Source of the DNA: Ricordea florida
Lineage: Eukaryota > Cnidaria > Anthozoa > Corallimorpharia > Ricordeidae
Assembly (NCBI GenBank): GCA_949710005.1
Contig: OX453276.1
Location: 23,469,349 to 23,533,348, forward strand
DNA: 64,000 nucleotides
Direction: 5' to 3'
The notes under the pieces: generated by a model
The model's database searches: none
What the model was told of the DNA's origin: nothing
The model's input: only the letters and a program-made list of their open reading frames with translations
Shown here: positions 55,086-64,000 of the stretch, piece by piece
How the letters are laid out: every line of letters begins with the position of its first letter
How positions within the stretch are numbered: position 1 is the first letter of the stretch
Translations under genes and position numbers: made by a program

Positions 55086-55772
55086 AACATACACAAACTG
55101 TCAATTAATTCCTGTGTTGGTATGTGGTGATTATACTGAAGAAGGTCTAAATTAAAATCTCTCATCACATAACTGTGTTAATTGTTTATTAAAAGAATGT
55201 CATTGAATTACTCTAGAAACAGAGTAGTGTTTTGATTTGGCGGTCTGTAAACAAAATGTTTTTCCCTTGAGGAACAATGATTTCGACAAAATTGATTCAA
55301 TTACCTCGGAGTCAGAAAATTTGCATTCTTTGATAATTTTGTATTCAATATCGCTTTGTAGATAAATGCTAACTTCGCAGCGCGTTTTTGTTTTACGATG
55401 GCTGGAGACAAAATTGTATCCTGCGATATTCACAAGCTCTGAATTGGATTCGGTAAGCCACGTTTCTGACACGCCGAGAACAGAGAATGTCTTTTTGAGA
55501 TTTTTGGGTATAAGACTTAGTTCATGAAGATTTTTCAACAAACTGCGGGCATTTAAATGCCGAATAGAAAAGATCGAGTTCTCATTAAAAGAACTAACCT
55601 GATCATTAATATCTTCCTCCACCATATATTTACTAGTCGGTAGACGAGTAAGGAAGTTTGAGTCGGGATTAATATTATTTGAGAGTGGATCAAATAATCC
55701 AAGCTTGTGTATAGGATTATATAAGAGCGATTCAATGCGATCATTGTGATAATTTAAAGTGCCATGAGACAT
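55086..55772 (-). pseudogene. CR1-like LINE ORF2, endonuclease part
   Basis: Starts at ATG 55772 (MSHGTLNYHNDRIESLLY). The AP-endonuclease-like motifs IRHLNARSLLKNL and VLGVSETWL are visible, followed at about 55310 by a frameshift. In other frames the continuation is readable: VEIIVPQGKN, VYRPPNQNTTLFLE and RDFNLDLLQYNHHIP, with stops between. It breaks at about 55086 where the integrase element begins; the next LINE piece is at 44166-45002. Degenerate copy. Confidence 0.78.
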
Positions 55773-55919
55773 TTAGTAAAGTGCTATGTTGAAAGAATTG
55801 GAGTCTAAATTATTAAAAGGAAGAATAGATTGGAGAGTCTTCTTCTCATTCATTAATTTTAGTTACTAAGGTCAGGGATAAGAAAAGATAATAAGAGAAT
55901 CATTTCACAAGTATGCTAC
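55773..55919 (-). other. Spacer between LINE ORF1 and ORF2
   Basis: 147 bp between the ORF1 stop (55922-55920) and the ORF2 start at 55772; no features seen. Confidence 0.5.
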
Positions 55920-56020
55920 TTAGCTCATAGGCAAGTCTTCTTGGCGTGCAAATCGTTCAAGGTCTTCCTGGCTTTTGAGCCGGATAGGACGAGAATCCTC
56001 AGAGTTTCGGAGATAGACAA
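55920..56020 (-). pseudogene. LINE ORF1, C-terminal end (3' of the BEL insertion)
   Basis: Reads YLRNSEDSRPIRLKSQEDLE...LPMS and stops at TAA 55922-55920. It is the direct continuation of the ORF1 piece at 63773-63990; the BEL/Pao element separates them and duplicates GACAA. Confidence 0.72.
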
Positions 56021-56719
56021 TGTAGCGGCGGGCGACTCTCAAGAGTTTCAAGAGGTGTCGTGGCCGGCTTGGTTTCGATAACTTAAGTTAAAGGACTACG
56101 TTACGGGCTCGCGATTAACCACCCAGATGTAGATTACATTTCTTCACTTTAATCCCTTGACATCGAGCAGTAAATCGTTGAAAGCCGTAAACTGAAAATT
56201 CGATAAACATAAAGAATAAACGAAAGACTATCTAAGGGTAAGCTTTGTTCTAGCAGAATAATTTAGCGTACGGCAATTTCTTGCCGGTAACGCAACACTG
56301 AAATTCACTTATACTACTTAAAATACTTCAAGAGGCCTTTGGAGTGAAAACTAATCTTAGCAAGTCACTTACGGGAAATACTACGCTAACGCAAAGGATA
56401 AGAACATCGACATATTTCCAAATGACTGTGACTACAAGAAAGAAAAGGGCGACAAACTAAACACTTAAATTCTACGGAAAACTAAGCAAAAGAAGAAGTT
56501 TCCTGACTTACATATCGGTCCTGCGATTGCCTCTTGTGGCTTGCTTATTCTTGTGTTCTTAGTATCGACTACGAAGGCGGGAAGCGACTGCACTAAACTA
56601 AAAGTGCGTACGTGGTTTTGAGTATGAAATCAAGACAAAAGACTTAATTGTTCTTTGTATTGCAAACAAAAACGCGTTATTAATTTTAGACTACAAAGGA
56701 CCATTTAGCGGTCGTTACA
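56021..56719 (-). repeat. BEL/Pao 3' LTR
   Basis: On the minus strand it begins TGTAACGACCGC and ends CCGCCGCTACA. Same length as the 5' LTR; no difference noticed by eye. Confidence 0.94.
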
Positions 56720-56793
56720 TGGCTCCCCTGAAATTGTCCAATTTCACTATTCTTAACTAAATCAGTAATTAGTGATAAACTTAGCTACAAAGT
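56720..56793 (-). other. BEL/Pao 3' untranslated region with polypurine tract
   Basis: Between the ORF stop and the 3' LTR. On the minus strand the sequence just before the LTR is TTTCAGGGGAGCCA; AGGGGAG is the likely polypurine tract that primes plus-strand synthesis. Confidence 0.6.
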
Positions 56794-59700
56794 TCATGGC
56801 TCCTTGGCGGGGATACACCCCGGTTGTTGCTCCTCAGCTTCGCTTCCTGACATCAGGAAAACCAGCTTGTGTATTGGCCTCTCAAGCCGCCTAACTGCTT
56901 TGGTACGTACTCCCCTTGAATCGATGTGCGGATCTGCAAGGATGAGCTGCACAGTGCGCACGCGGCCATCCTTACTTTGATTGGTCTCCACAACGCGGGC
57001 CAACTCCCAGTGATTGCGAGCGATGCAATCATCTTTAATCAAGACGATGTCGTCACTTCTAAGATCTCGCTGCGGCTTCAGCCATTTTTGACGTAGTTGA
57101 AGGGACTGCAAGAATTCCTTCCTCCAACGACACCAGAACTGATTCGCAAGATGCTGAACACGTCTCCAACGTCTTTTGGAGTACTTATCGGTATCCTGAA
57201 ACTTTCCTGGGGGCGGAAGCACGATCTTCGACTTCATCGTCAGCAAATGGTTTGGCGTGAGGGGGCTTAACGAGTCTGGGTCCCGTAGGCCATCCACTGT
57301 GAGGGGTCTACTGTTGATGACGGCTTCTGCCTCACACATAAAGGTGCTGAGCGATTCATCATCTAGTTGCGTTCCATTGTTGTCCAGTAATACTGACAGT
57401 ACATTACGGACACTTCGAATCTGGCGTTCCCAAACACCTCCCATGTGGCTGGCGGAGGGAACATTCATCTTAAAACTGAACCAATCACAATTGTTTCGGA
57501 GAAGCTCTCTTCCAATCTTGTCATGGTCCAGTTCACCGAGGGCTTCTTCAAGTTCCTTCTTCGCACCCACGAAGTTAGTGCCTTGGTCACTTCTCATCTG
57601 TCGAATGGGACCTCGACGACAGATGAAGCGGCGAAGAGCATTAATAAATGAATCTGTCTCGAGACTGTGAGCGATCTCTAGATGTATGGCCCTTGATGCC
57701 ATACATGTGAATAGGACACCATATCGTTTCAACTCCTTTCGCTTGTCTTTAATAATCCAAGGCCCGAAATAGTCCACGGCGCAATAAGTGAATGGTGGCG
57801 CTTGGTGGAGTCTGTCTTCCGGCAGGTCAGACATCTTCTGTGATTGAGTAGGGCCTCGAAGCCTCCGACATGTCACGCACCTTAAGATGTAACGCGATAC
57901 TGAAGAGGTTCCGCCAATGATCCAGTAACCATTTGATCTTATTTCATTAAGCGTCGTTGTTCTTCCTTGATGCTTGCATTTCTCATGAAAGTGCTGTACC
58001 AGTAACTTTGTGATGTGGGTATCCCTTGGTAGTAAGATAGGAAACTTGATGTCCTCTTCCATGTTTGCTCGTCGTATACGGCCACCCACGCGTAGTACGC
58101 CGTCTTGGTCCAAAAACGGGTCAAGTCTCTGCAGCAAGGTCGCATTTCCTTTATTTGATGATCCTTTGGTATCTTGTAAGTGTTGGTTCTTCAGCAGTGA
58201 TTCTAAGTCCCTTTTAAATGTGGTGGCTTGAATGGCCTTGATTATAACTGTTGCAGCGTGCTGTAGTTCTTTCACTGTTACACGAGGGTGATCTGCATCT
58301 TTATCTCCCTTTATGAGATGCAGTGAGCGTTTGTCACATATACGCTCTTTCCTTTCTTCCAATCGACGTTTCAATTTCTGGATGTAGAGAATGCAGAGTG
58401 CAACAGATTTCTTCGCACGAAACCAGTCAGAGAAGTATTTGATGCGGTCCACAAGATCTTCTCGTGGAACAAAGGCCGTTGTTGCCATGGCGACCACCCT
58501 TCTTACTTCAGGATCTTGTTCGGATGGTTCTTCGGCAATCATCTGTTTTGTCTTCATGGAATCAGGCCACTGGTCTTCACTTTTCCATAAGAACTCAGGT
58601 CCAAGTATCCACCTAGATTTCTGGATATTTCTGGCATGGAGACCACGTGATGCATCGTCTGCTGGGTTCAATTCTGTTTCGACGTACCTCCACTGCTTTG
58701 GAGAGGATTTCTCTTGGATTTCCTGGACACGATTAGCTACGTACACGTGGAACCTTTTGGACTCGTTGGCTATGTAGCCTAGTATCACCTTGCTGTCTGC
58801 CCAGAAGGTTTCTTCCACATTTTCTAGTGGTAGTTCCCTTCTTAGTTGGTCACTGACTCTTGCGGAGGTGACAGCGGCTGTTAGTTCGAGTCTTGGAATA
58901 GTCACTGCTTTCAGTGGCGTGACTCTTGATTTTCCAAGAACGAACGAGCAGTGAATCTGGCCTTGACTATTGATGAGCCGCAGGTAGGAGCACTGACCAT
59001 ACCCTTTGTTGCTTGCGTCCGAGAAGTGATGTAATTCTGTTTGAGTCACGTGACCAAAATTCTTAGGTTTGTAGCACCTTGGAACGGAAAATTCTTGCAG
59101 AAGATATAGTTCTGACCTCCATTTCTCCCATTTTGCCTTTGCTAAATCTGGGATAGGGTCGTCCCATCCAGTATCTTCCTTACACAACTCTTGTAATATC
59201 TTCTTGCCTTCCAATAGAAGAGGTGCCACAAAGCCGAGTGGGTCGAAAATGGAGCTCACCGTTGATAATATCCCTCTTCTTGTGCATGGTTTGTCTTTTA
59301 ACGTGATGCGAAAGTTAAAGGAGTCATTCTCAATATACCACTGAATCCCGAGTGCACGTTCTACGGGAAGAATATCTTGATCTAGGTCTAGATTCTTGAT
59401 GTCTTCCGCTCTGTCCTTGATCGGTATGCTGTGAATGACTTCTTTACTGTTGGAGATAAACTTGTGCAAATTAAAACCTCCTCTCTTGCACATCTCCTTC
59501 GCGTCTTTGATAAGTTTCACAGCTTCTTTCACCGTTGGCACTGACTTAAGTCCATCGTCGACGTAGAAGTCCTCTCGAAGGAAGTTAGCTGCTGCGGAAC
59601 CAATCATTTCTTCGTTATCATTCGCGGTAGACTTCAGGGCGAAGTTGGAGCAGCCTGGAGAAGACGTGGCTCCGAACAAGTGCACGGTCATTCGATATTC

Positions 59701-62700
59701 CTTTGGTACGCTATAAATGTCGCCATTCTCCCACCAGAGAAAGCGCAACAAATCTCTATTCTCTTCACTGACCTTTACTTGATGGAACATTCCTTCTATG
59801 TCGCAGATAAACGCCACGGCTTCCTTGCGAAATCTACATAGAACTCCTGTCAAGTTGTTCGTCATATCGGGTCCTTGTAGAAGCTGTTTGTTCAACGATT
59901 CGCCTTTGAACTCGGCAGAGCAGTCAAACACCACTCGGATCTTGTTTGGTTTTTTAGGGTGGTATACCCCGTGATGTGGAATATACCATACTTGCTGACT
60001 ATTTTCATTTCCTTTCTTGCTCTCAGTTGGAACTAGTTCGGCATAGCCGTTTTGAATGACCATGTCCATAAAGCTTCCGTAATCATTTCGGTACCTTTCA
60101 TCAGCTATAAATCTTCTCTTAAGATGTTTTAAGCGGTGTAGAGCCATCTCTCGATTGTTTGGAAGCTTGGTGTTGGGGTCCTTCAATGGTAGGGGCATTT
60201 CATAATGTCCATCTTCCAGATGGCGTATATTTTCTGTCACTCTTGCGAGAAACTTTCTCTCTTCTTGAGAAAGCGCGTGGTCCCCAGTGCTTCTTTCCGA
60301 GAAATCAAGCTCGAACATTTCTTTAAGATGATAGGGGTTAATGATTTCTTTCGTTTGGGCATTAATTACGAACTTGCTATCGAAACGTTTGGTGCCTCCA
60401 ATTTCTTGAGTGACGATTCTGTGGCAAATTGTCTCCCCATTTTCAATTTCACTCAGCAGCTCTTTGACTGGGGTTACTGGACCGATGATCCCCCATCCGA
60501 GAAGTGTCTTAATGGCATATGGATCATCTGCCTTTCCAGTTATCACCTCACGTGGTTTGATAGCTCGGGGACAGTTGCATCCAATTAGAATGCCGACTTC
60601 TAGTTTTTCTTGGTAGGGAGGGATCTTGTTCTCTATTCTTTGAAGGTGTGGCCATTTGTTCGCTGTCTCTGGGCGTGGGATCTGGTTTCGTCTTGACGGG
60701 ATGCTGTCGCGTGAATATACCTTAGGGAGCTCTATCTTCAACTTCTTGTCGAAACGCTCAACTACCAAGCCATCTACCTTCTGTACAGGTATCTCTGCCC
60801 TTCCATGCATGGTGTATAACTGTAACTTAAGCTCGGGTCCCTCAACACCAAGATCCTTGAGTGTCGATGTCTTAATGAAAGTTGCGTCGCTGGCATTATC
60901 TAAGAGAGCGTACACCAATACTTCGGATTGTGGGCGATCCTTATGGTGAAGCCACACAGGTAATATCATGGAGTTGACGACAGTGATGTCCGAGGAACTT
61001 GCGCAATTGCTGACTGCATGAATTCCGGACTCATTGACGGCATCGCTTTCCTTCGAGGGTTCTTTCTTGTTCTTTGGATCTTCATGGAGGGACGTGGGAT
61101 GAAGTTTCGCGCATTTCTTACATTTGAGCCTCGCCCCACAGGACTTTGATAAATGGCCCTTCTCAAGGCAACCAAAGCACACGCCCTTCGATCTTAAGAA
61201 GGCCACTCGTTCTTGGACAGTCCTCTTTGAGTACTCAACACATTCTTCTAAACTGTGGTTTCCTTGGCACAACAGACAACGCATTGATGATCGAGCTGAT
61301 TTTTGACTGGTGTCTCCAACTGAAGTTAAGAGGCTATTGGCCGAGGGTGGACGCCTTGTGCGGTTCTTAAAGGACGTTGAGGTACTGTCTCTATTTGAGT
61401 CTTTGTTTCGCTCTCGCTTTAGACTGTTTGGGGAGAAAACGGGATCTGTTGCTAATTCAGCCTCTTCTTTCACAAACTCGACAAGGTCACTGAAAGTAAC
61501 CGCGCTCTTGGTTTTGGCTCTTAGCTCGCGCGCATGTCGGCACCATTTCACGCCAGAGTATGATGGTAGTTTTGCACTGATTTGTATGAGTGTTTCTGTC
61601 GAATTGAGCTCGTCCATGTATCTCATAGACTTCATGACCTCCTTGCAGCGAATTAGAAAGTCGGAGAGGTCTTGTATTCCTGTACTATCCCCGTCTCGAA
61701 CCCTAGGCCATTCTCGTAGCTGAGATTTGTACCTCTCGGCGACTTTATAAGGATTGCCAAACCTTTCTGTTAGTAACTTCTTTGCTTCGATGTATCCGTC
61801 ATCGGTGTTCAGCGTCACGAAACCCTTAACGGCTTCGTTTGCCCTTCCAGCAGTGTACTTGTTAAGAAAGAAAAGTCTGTCCTTATTCGAGTCTACTCTA
61901 CTCTCGATGATTGCTTCAAATGCTTGTATGAAGGCAGGATAATCCAAAATGTTTCCGCTGAAAATTTGCGGTTCTTGTGCGGGTAAGGAACTAATTCTTT
62001 GTTGGTTCGCTATTAGGGCGCTTAGCTCTGTTTGTTTTTCTTGTAGTTTGATCAAATCTTTAATGGCGCTCGTCTCGGTCGAACTGCGTTCGTCTTTTTG
62101 ATCGAAGAAACTGTGCATGACTTGCTGAGATTCTTGCGTGACGAATGTACTCGGATTTGGTGCGCCTTGGGGAATGAATGGCGGCGTCGAGGGGTTAAGT
62201 TGGCATCCCTTTACAACATCTTTTTTACTTTCCTTCCCTTCAATTTCACTAATTAATTTCCGGTCACTAATTGAGTTGCCCTTGCCTTCTTCTAAAATTC
62301 CTTTTATGGCTTCTTCTTCGGCGTTCGCTAATGAAATGTCCTTCATTAATTGGAGCCTCCTAAGCTCTAGTTCCTGTTCTAAGAATTTCATTTCGACTTC
62401 TAGCTTCGCCTTTCTTGTCGCTGCTTCGACTCTTCTGGAAAGAACTGAGTCCGCTGAAGATCTAAATGAACCGGTTCTACGTGAGGTTTTAGAGGTTTTA
62501 GAGGTGCCTGAAGAAACAGACTTTGCCTTTGCCCTTTCTGTGGCTTGAATTCGTTCGGCTAATTTGATCCGGCAGTCCATGCACTCTCTGTCTTGAATAT
62601 CAAACCATCGGTATAGGGCCTCTTTTTCGTCTTCATTGTCAAGAAAATTATAAAGTGCATGATGAGCATCATTGAATTCTTCCTTTCTTTGATCTAGACC

Positions 62701-63003
62701 GTCTCTTTCGAGTTGTAAAATCTCAGATGAAACTTCGTTTGAGCTGATCAATTTTCTTATTTTCTCGATATATTGTCGTATCCTAGTGCTAGCTGCTTTC
62801 AGGTCGGATTCAAGGATCTCCTTTTTATACTGTTTCCCCTTTTCAGTTAATTTTCTTTGGCGTTTTTCTTTAACCTCGCCGTCCACCTTTGCGGATGTCG
62901 CACCTTCGAATTCTTGGAATTTTTCGGGGATTTCGTGTCCTTCGGCGTGCGGTTGGGCCAATTCGCTAATCTTTGTGTTTCCCTTATTCGAACTTGAACT
63001 CAT
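56794..63003 (-). CDS. BEL/Pao gag-pol polyprotein
   Basis: 2069 codons, start ATG 63003 (MSSSSNKGNTKISEL). Order by approximate residue: charged coiled-coil N-terminus; DUF1759-type gag, about 345-500 (PQIFSGNILDYPAFIQAFE); zinc knuckles, about 575-640 (CLLCQGNHSLEEC, CFGCLEKGHLSKSC); aspartic protease-like DUF1758, about 690-800 (YALLDNASDATFI); reverse transcriptase, about 1020-1200, with FYVDDG near 1146; Pao-type RNase H region (HHFSDASNKGYG, about 1327); H2C2 zinc motif, about 1677-1710 (HFHEKCKHQG, CVTCRRLRG); rve integrase with Asp in AVDYFGP (about 1743), Asp in RSDQGTNFVG (about 1807) and Glu in VWERQIRS (about 1859); DUF5641-like C-terminus. No stop or frameshift. Gag and pol share one frame, as usual in this family. 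Confidence 0.96.
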   Translation of the reverse strand: MSSSSNKGNTKISELAQPHAEGHEIPEKFQEFEGATSAKVDGEVKEKRQRKLTEKGKQYKKEILESDLKAASTRIRQYIEKIRKLISSNEVSSEILQLERDGLDQRKEEFNDAHHALYNFLDNEDEKEALYRWFDIQDRECMDCRIKLAERIQATERAKAKSVSSGTSKTSKTSRRTGSFRSSADSVLSRRVEAATRKAKLEVEMKFLEQELELRRLQLMKDISLANAEEEAIKGILEEGKGNSISDRKLISEIEGKESKKDVVKGCQLNPSTPPFIPQGAPNPSTFVTQESQQVMHSFFDQKDERSSTETSAIKDLIKLQEKQTELSALIANQQRISSLPAQEPQIFSGNILDYPAFIQAFEAIIESRVDSNKDRLFFLNKYTAGRANEAVKGFVTLNTDDGYIEAKKLLTERFGNPYKVAERYKSQLREWPRVRDGDSTGIQDLSDFLIRCKEVMKSMRYMDELNSTETLIQISAKLPSYSGVKWCRHARELRAKTKSAVTFSDLVEFVKEEAELATDPVFSPNSLKRERNKDSNRDSTSTSFKNRTRRPPSANSLLTSVGDTSQKSARSSMRCLLCQGNHSLEECVEYSKRTVQERVAFLRSKGVCFGCLEKGHLSKSCGARLKCKKCAKLHPTSLHEDPKNKKEPSKESDAVNESGIHAVSNCASSSDITVVNSMILPVWLHHKDRPQSEVLVYALLDNASDATFIKTSTLKDLGVEGPELKLQLYTMHGRAEIPVQKVDGLVVERFDKKLKIELPKVYSRDSIPSRRNQIPRPETANKWPHLQRIENKIPPYQEKLEVGILIGCNCPRAIKPREVITGKADDPYAIKTLLGWGIIGPVTPVKELLSEIENGETICHRIVTQEIGGTKRFDSKFVINAQTKEIINPYHLKEMFELDFSERSTGDHALSQEERKFLARVTENIRHLEDGHYEMPLPLKDPNTKLPNNREMALHRLKHLKRRFIADERYRNDYGSFMDMVIQNGYAELVPTESKKGNENSQQVWYIPHHGVYHPKKPNKIRVVFDCSAEFKGESLNKQLLQGPDMTNNLTGVLCRFRKEAVAFICDIEGMFHQVKVSEENRDLLRFLWWENGDIYSVPKEYRMTVHLFGATSSPGCSNFALKSTANDNEEMIGSAAANFLREDFYVDDGLKSVPTVKEAVKLIKDAKEMCKRGGFNLHKFISNSKEVIHSIPIKDRAEDIKNLDLDQDILPVERALGIQWYIENDSFNFRITLKDKPCTRRGILSTVSSIFDPLGFVAPLLLEGKKILQELCKEDTGWDDPIPDLAKAKWEKWRSELYLLQEFSVPRCYKPKNFGHVTQTELHHFSDASNKGYGQCSYLRLINSQGQIHCSFVLGKSRVTPLKAVTIPRLELTAAVTSARVSDQLRRELPLENVEETFWADSKVILGYIANESKRFHVYVANRVQEIQEKSSPKQWRYVETELNPADDASRGLHARNIQKSRWILGPEFLWKSEDQWPDSMKTKQMIAEEPSEQDPEVRRVVAMATTAFVPREDLVDRIKYFSDWFRAKKSVALCILYIQKLKRRLEERKERICDKRSLHLIKGDKDADHPRVTVKELQHAATVIIKAIQATTFKRDLESLLKNQHLQDTKGSSNKGNATLLQRLDPFLDQDGVLRVGGRIRRANMEEDIKFPILLPRDTHITKLLVQHFHEKCKHQGRTTTLNEIRSNGYWIIGGTSSVSRYILRCVTCRRLRGPTQSQKMSDLPEDRLHQAPPFTYCAVDYFGPWIIKDKRKELKRYGVLFTCMASRAIHLEIAHSLETDSFINALRRFICRRGPIRQMRSDQGTNFVGAKKELEEALGELDHDKIGRELLRNNCDWFSFKMNVPSASHMGGVWERQIRSVRNVLSVLLDNNGTQLDDESLSTFMCEAEAVINSRPLTVDGLRDPDSLSPLTPNHLLTMKSKIVLPPPGKFQDTDKYSKRRWRRVQHLANQFWCRWRKEFLQSLQLRQKWLKPQRDLRSDDIVLIKDDCIARNHWELARVVETNQSKDGRVRTVQLILADPHIDSRGVRTKAVRRLERPIHKLVFLMSGSEAEEQQPGCIPAKEP

Positions 63004-63073
63004 GATTTCTTGTCCTTAATTTTTAAACCTTCTTATAGCTTCTTTGGAAAGAGACGATGAGGCGATATTTTAC
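63004..63073 (-). other. BEL/Pao 5' leader / primer-binding region
   Basis: 70 bp between the 5' LTR and the ORF. The sequence next to the LTR on the minus strand (GTAAAATATCGCCTCATCG) does not begin with the usual TGG, so I cannot name the priming tRNA. Confidence 0.45.
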
Positions 63074-63772
63074 TGTAGCGGCGGGCGACTCTCAAGAGTT
63101 TCAAGAGGTGTCGTGGCCGGCTTGGTTTCGATAACTTAAGTTAAAGGACTACGTTACGGGCTCGCGATTAACCACCCAGATGTAGATTACATTTCTTCAC
63201 TTTAATCCCTTGACATCGAGCAGTAAATCGTTGAAAGCCGTAAACTGAAAATTCGATAAACATAAAGAATAAACGAAAGACTATCTAAGGGTAAGCTTTG
63301 TTCTAGCAGAATAATTTAGCGTACGGCAATTTCTTGCCGGTAACGCAACACTGAAATTCACTTATACTACTTAAAATACTTCAAGAGGCCTTTGGAGTGA
63401 AAACTAATCTTAGCAAGTCACTTACGGGAAATACTACGCTAACGCAAAGGATAAGAACATCGACATATTTCCAAATGACTGTGACTACAAGAAAGAAAAG
63501 GGCGACAAACTAAACACTTAAATTCTACGGAAAACTAAGCAAAAGAAGAAGTTTCCTGACTTACATATCGGTCCTGCGATTGCCTCTTGTGGCTTGCTTA
63601 TTCTTGTGTTCTTAGTATCGACTACGAAGGCGGGAAGCGACTGCACTAAACTAAAAGTGCGTACGTGGTTTTGAGTATGAAATCAAGACAAAAGACTTAA
63701 TTGTTCTTTGTATTGCAAACAAAAACGCGTTATTAATTTTAGACTACAAAGGACCATTTAGCGGTCGTTACA
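63074..63772 (-). repeat. BEL/Pao 5' LTR
   Basis: 699 bp, TG...CA, matching 56021-56719 along its whole length as far as I can compare by eye. Transcription of the element would start here and run toward lower coordinates. Confidence 0.94.
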
Positions 63773-63990
63773 GACAACAAAGTTTTTTGACCAACAGAAT
63801 CTGAAACCATTTCGAGTTTGGAATGTCTTGGCATCGGCGAGTAGTTTCTGGGTCTGTGGAGTGAGGTGATCAAAAATCTTGACATTTCCCAGAGAAATCC
63901 AGAGAGAAAGCACAATTTATACACGGAAATTTGTATGAAGAAAGTATATTAACGGAAAAATAATATGATGATAATGATGATGACGATGAC
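63773..63990 (-). pseudogene. LINE ORF1, part upstream of the BEL insertion (runs off the window)
   Basis: In the frame that joins 55920-56020 the minus strand reads NVKIFDHLTPQTQKLLADAK and FQTRNGFRFCWSKNFVV, typical of the conserved C-terminal part of CR1-type ORF1 proteins. Whether the frame stays open to the window edge is unclear; the edge is a GAT/GAC-rich microsatellite (about 63964-64000). The 61-codon ORF at 63739-63924 is a different, spurious frame. Confidence 0.6.
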
Positions 63991-64000
63991 ATTGATGTTG

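Larger units (their letters stand above)
56021..63772 (-). mobile_element. BEL/Pao LTR retrotransposon, full length and apparently young
   Basis: 7752 bp. Two 699-bp LTRs in the same orientation (56021-56719, 63074-63772), TG...CA ends, apparently identical by eye, flanked by the 5-bp target duplication GACAA (56016-56020, 63773-63777). One uninterrupted 2069-codon gag-pol ORF (56794-63003) on the minus strand. Identical LTRs plus an intact ORF point to a recent, possibly still mobile insertion. It landed in LINE ORF1. Confidence 0.95.

Noticed and set aside
1..64000. A host protein-coding gene
   Set aside because: Every coding signal found could be placed in a mobile element or its remnant.

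Overview
This is a eukaryotic, animal-type window with no recognisable host gene. Almost every base belongs to one satellite family or to a mobile element, and the elements are nested inside one another. The mix (Penelope-like elements with hammerhead ribozymes, Kolobok, ISL2EU, Polinton, BEL/Pao, a CR1-like LINE, tRNA-derived tandem repeats), the AT-rich background and the spliceosomal introns fit an anthozoan cnidarian, most likely a stony coral. The species is inference.

Region A (1-41433) is one tandem array of a roughly 597-bp satellite, cut into six blocks (1-1730, 9119-9813, 12916-18421, 20388-23044, 29011-32416, 40561-41433) by five insertions. These are: a 7.4-kb transposon with CACAG ends and TTTACG-rich subterminal regions (1731-9118), itself carrying a Penelope-like element and hammerhead ribozymes; a 3.1-kb Helitron-like insertion (9814-12915); a 2-kb element with CACGGTGG ends (18422-20387); a complete 6-kb Kolobok transposon with a TTAA target duplication (23045-29010); and a decayed, GC-rich Polinton/Maverick fragment (32417-40560), itself broken by a second Penelope-like element (about 36418-39355).

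Region B (41434-44165) holds a small MITE with a G-quadruplex motif, then a tandem array of eight tRNA-derived units, each with A box, B box and T-run.

Region C (44166-64000) is a CR1-like LINE on the minus strand that has been hit repeatedly. Its ORF1 is split by a fresh full-length BEL/Pao retrotransposon (56021-63772; two 699-bp LTRs, TSD GACAA, one intact 2069-codon ORF). Its ORF2 is split by an integrase-type DNA transposon that also carries a HECT-like E3 ligase gene (about 45003-55085). That integrase gene is in turn split, exactly between codons, by an ISL2EU transposon (45876-51185, TSD AT) encoding a THAP/DDE transposase and a YqaJ-PHD-PHD-Ulp1 protein.

Only two elements look close to intact: the Kolobok (spliced THAP transposase plus a convergent spliced gene with a P2X7-type C-terminal domain) and the BEL/Pao element. 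The rest carry nonsense codons, frameshifts or deletions, described entry by entry. The observations most worth following are the P2X7 C-terminal-domain gene inside the Kolobok, the hammerheads (including a perfect head-to-head palindrome), the in-frame ISL2EU insertion, and the Pol III-like tandem array.
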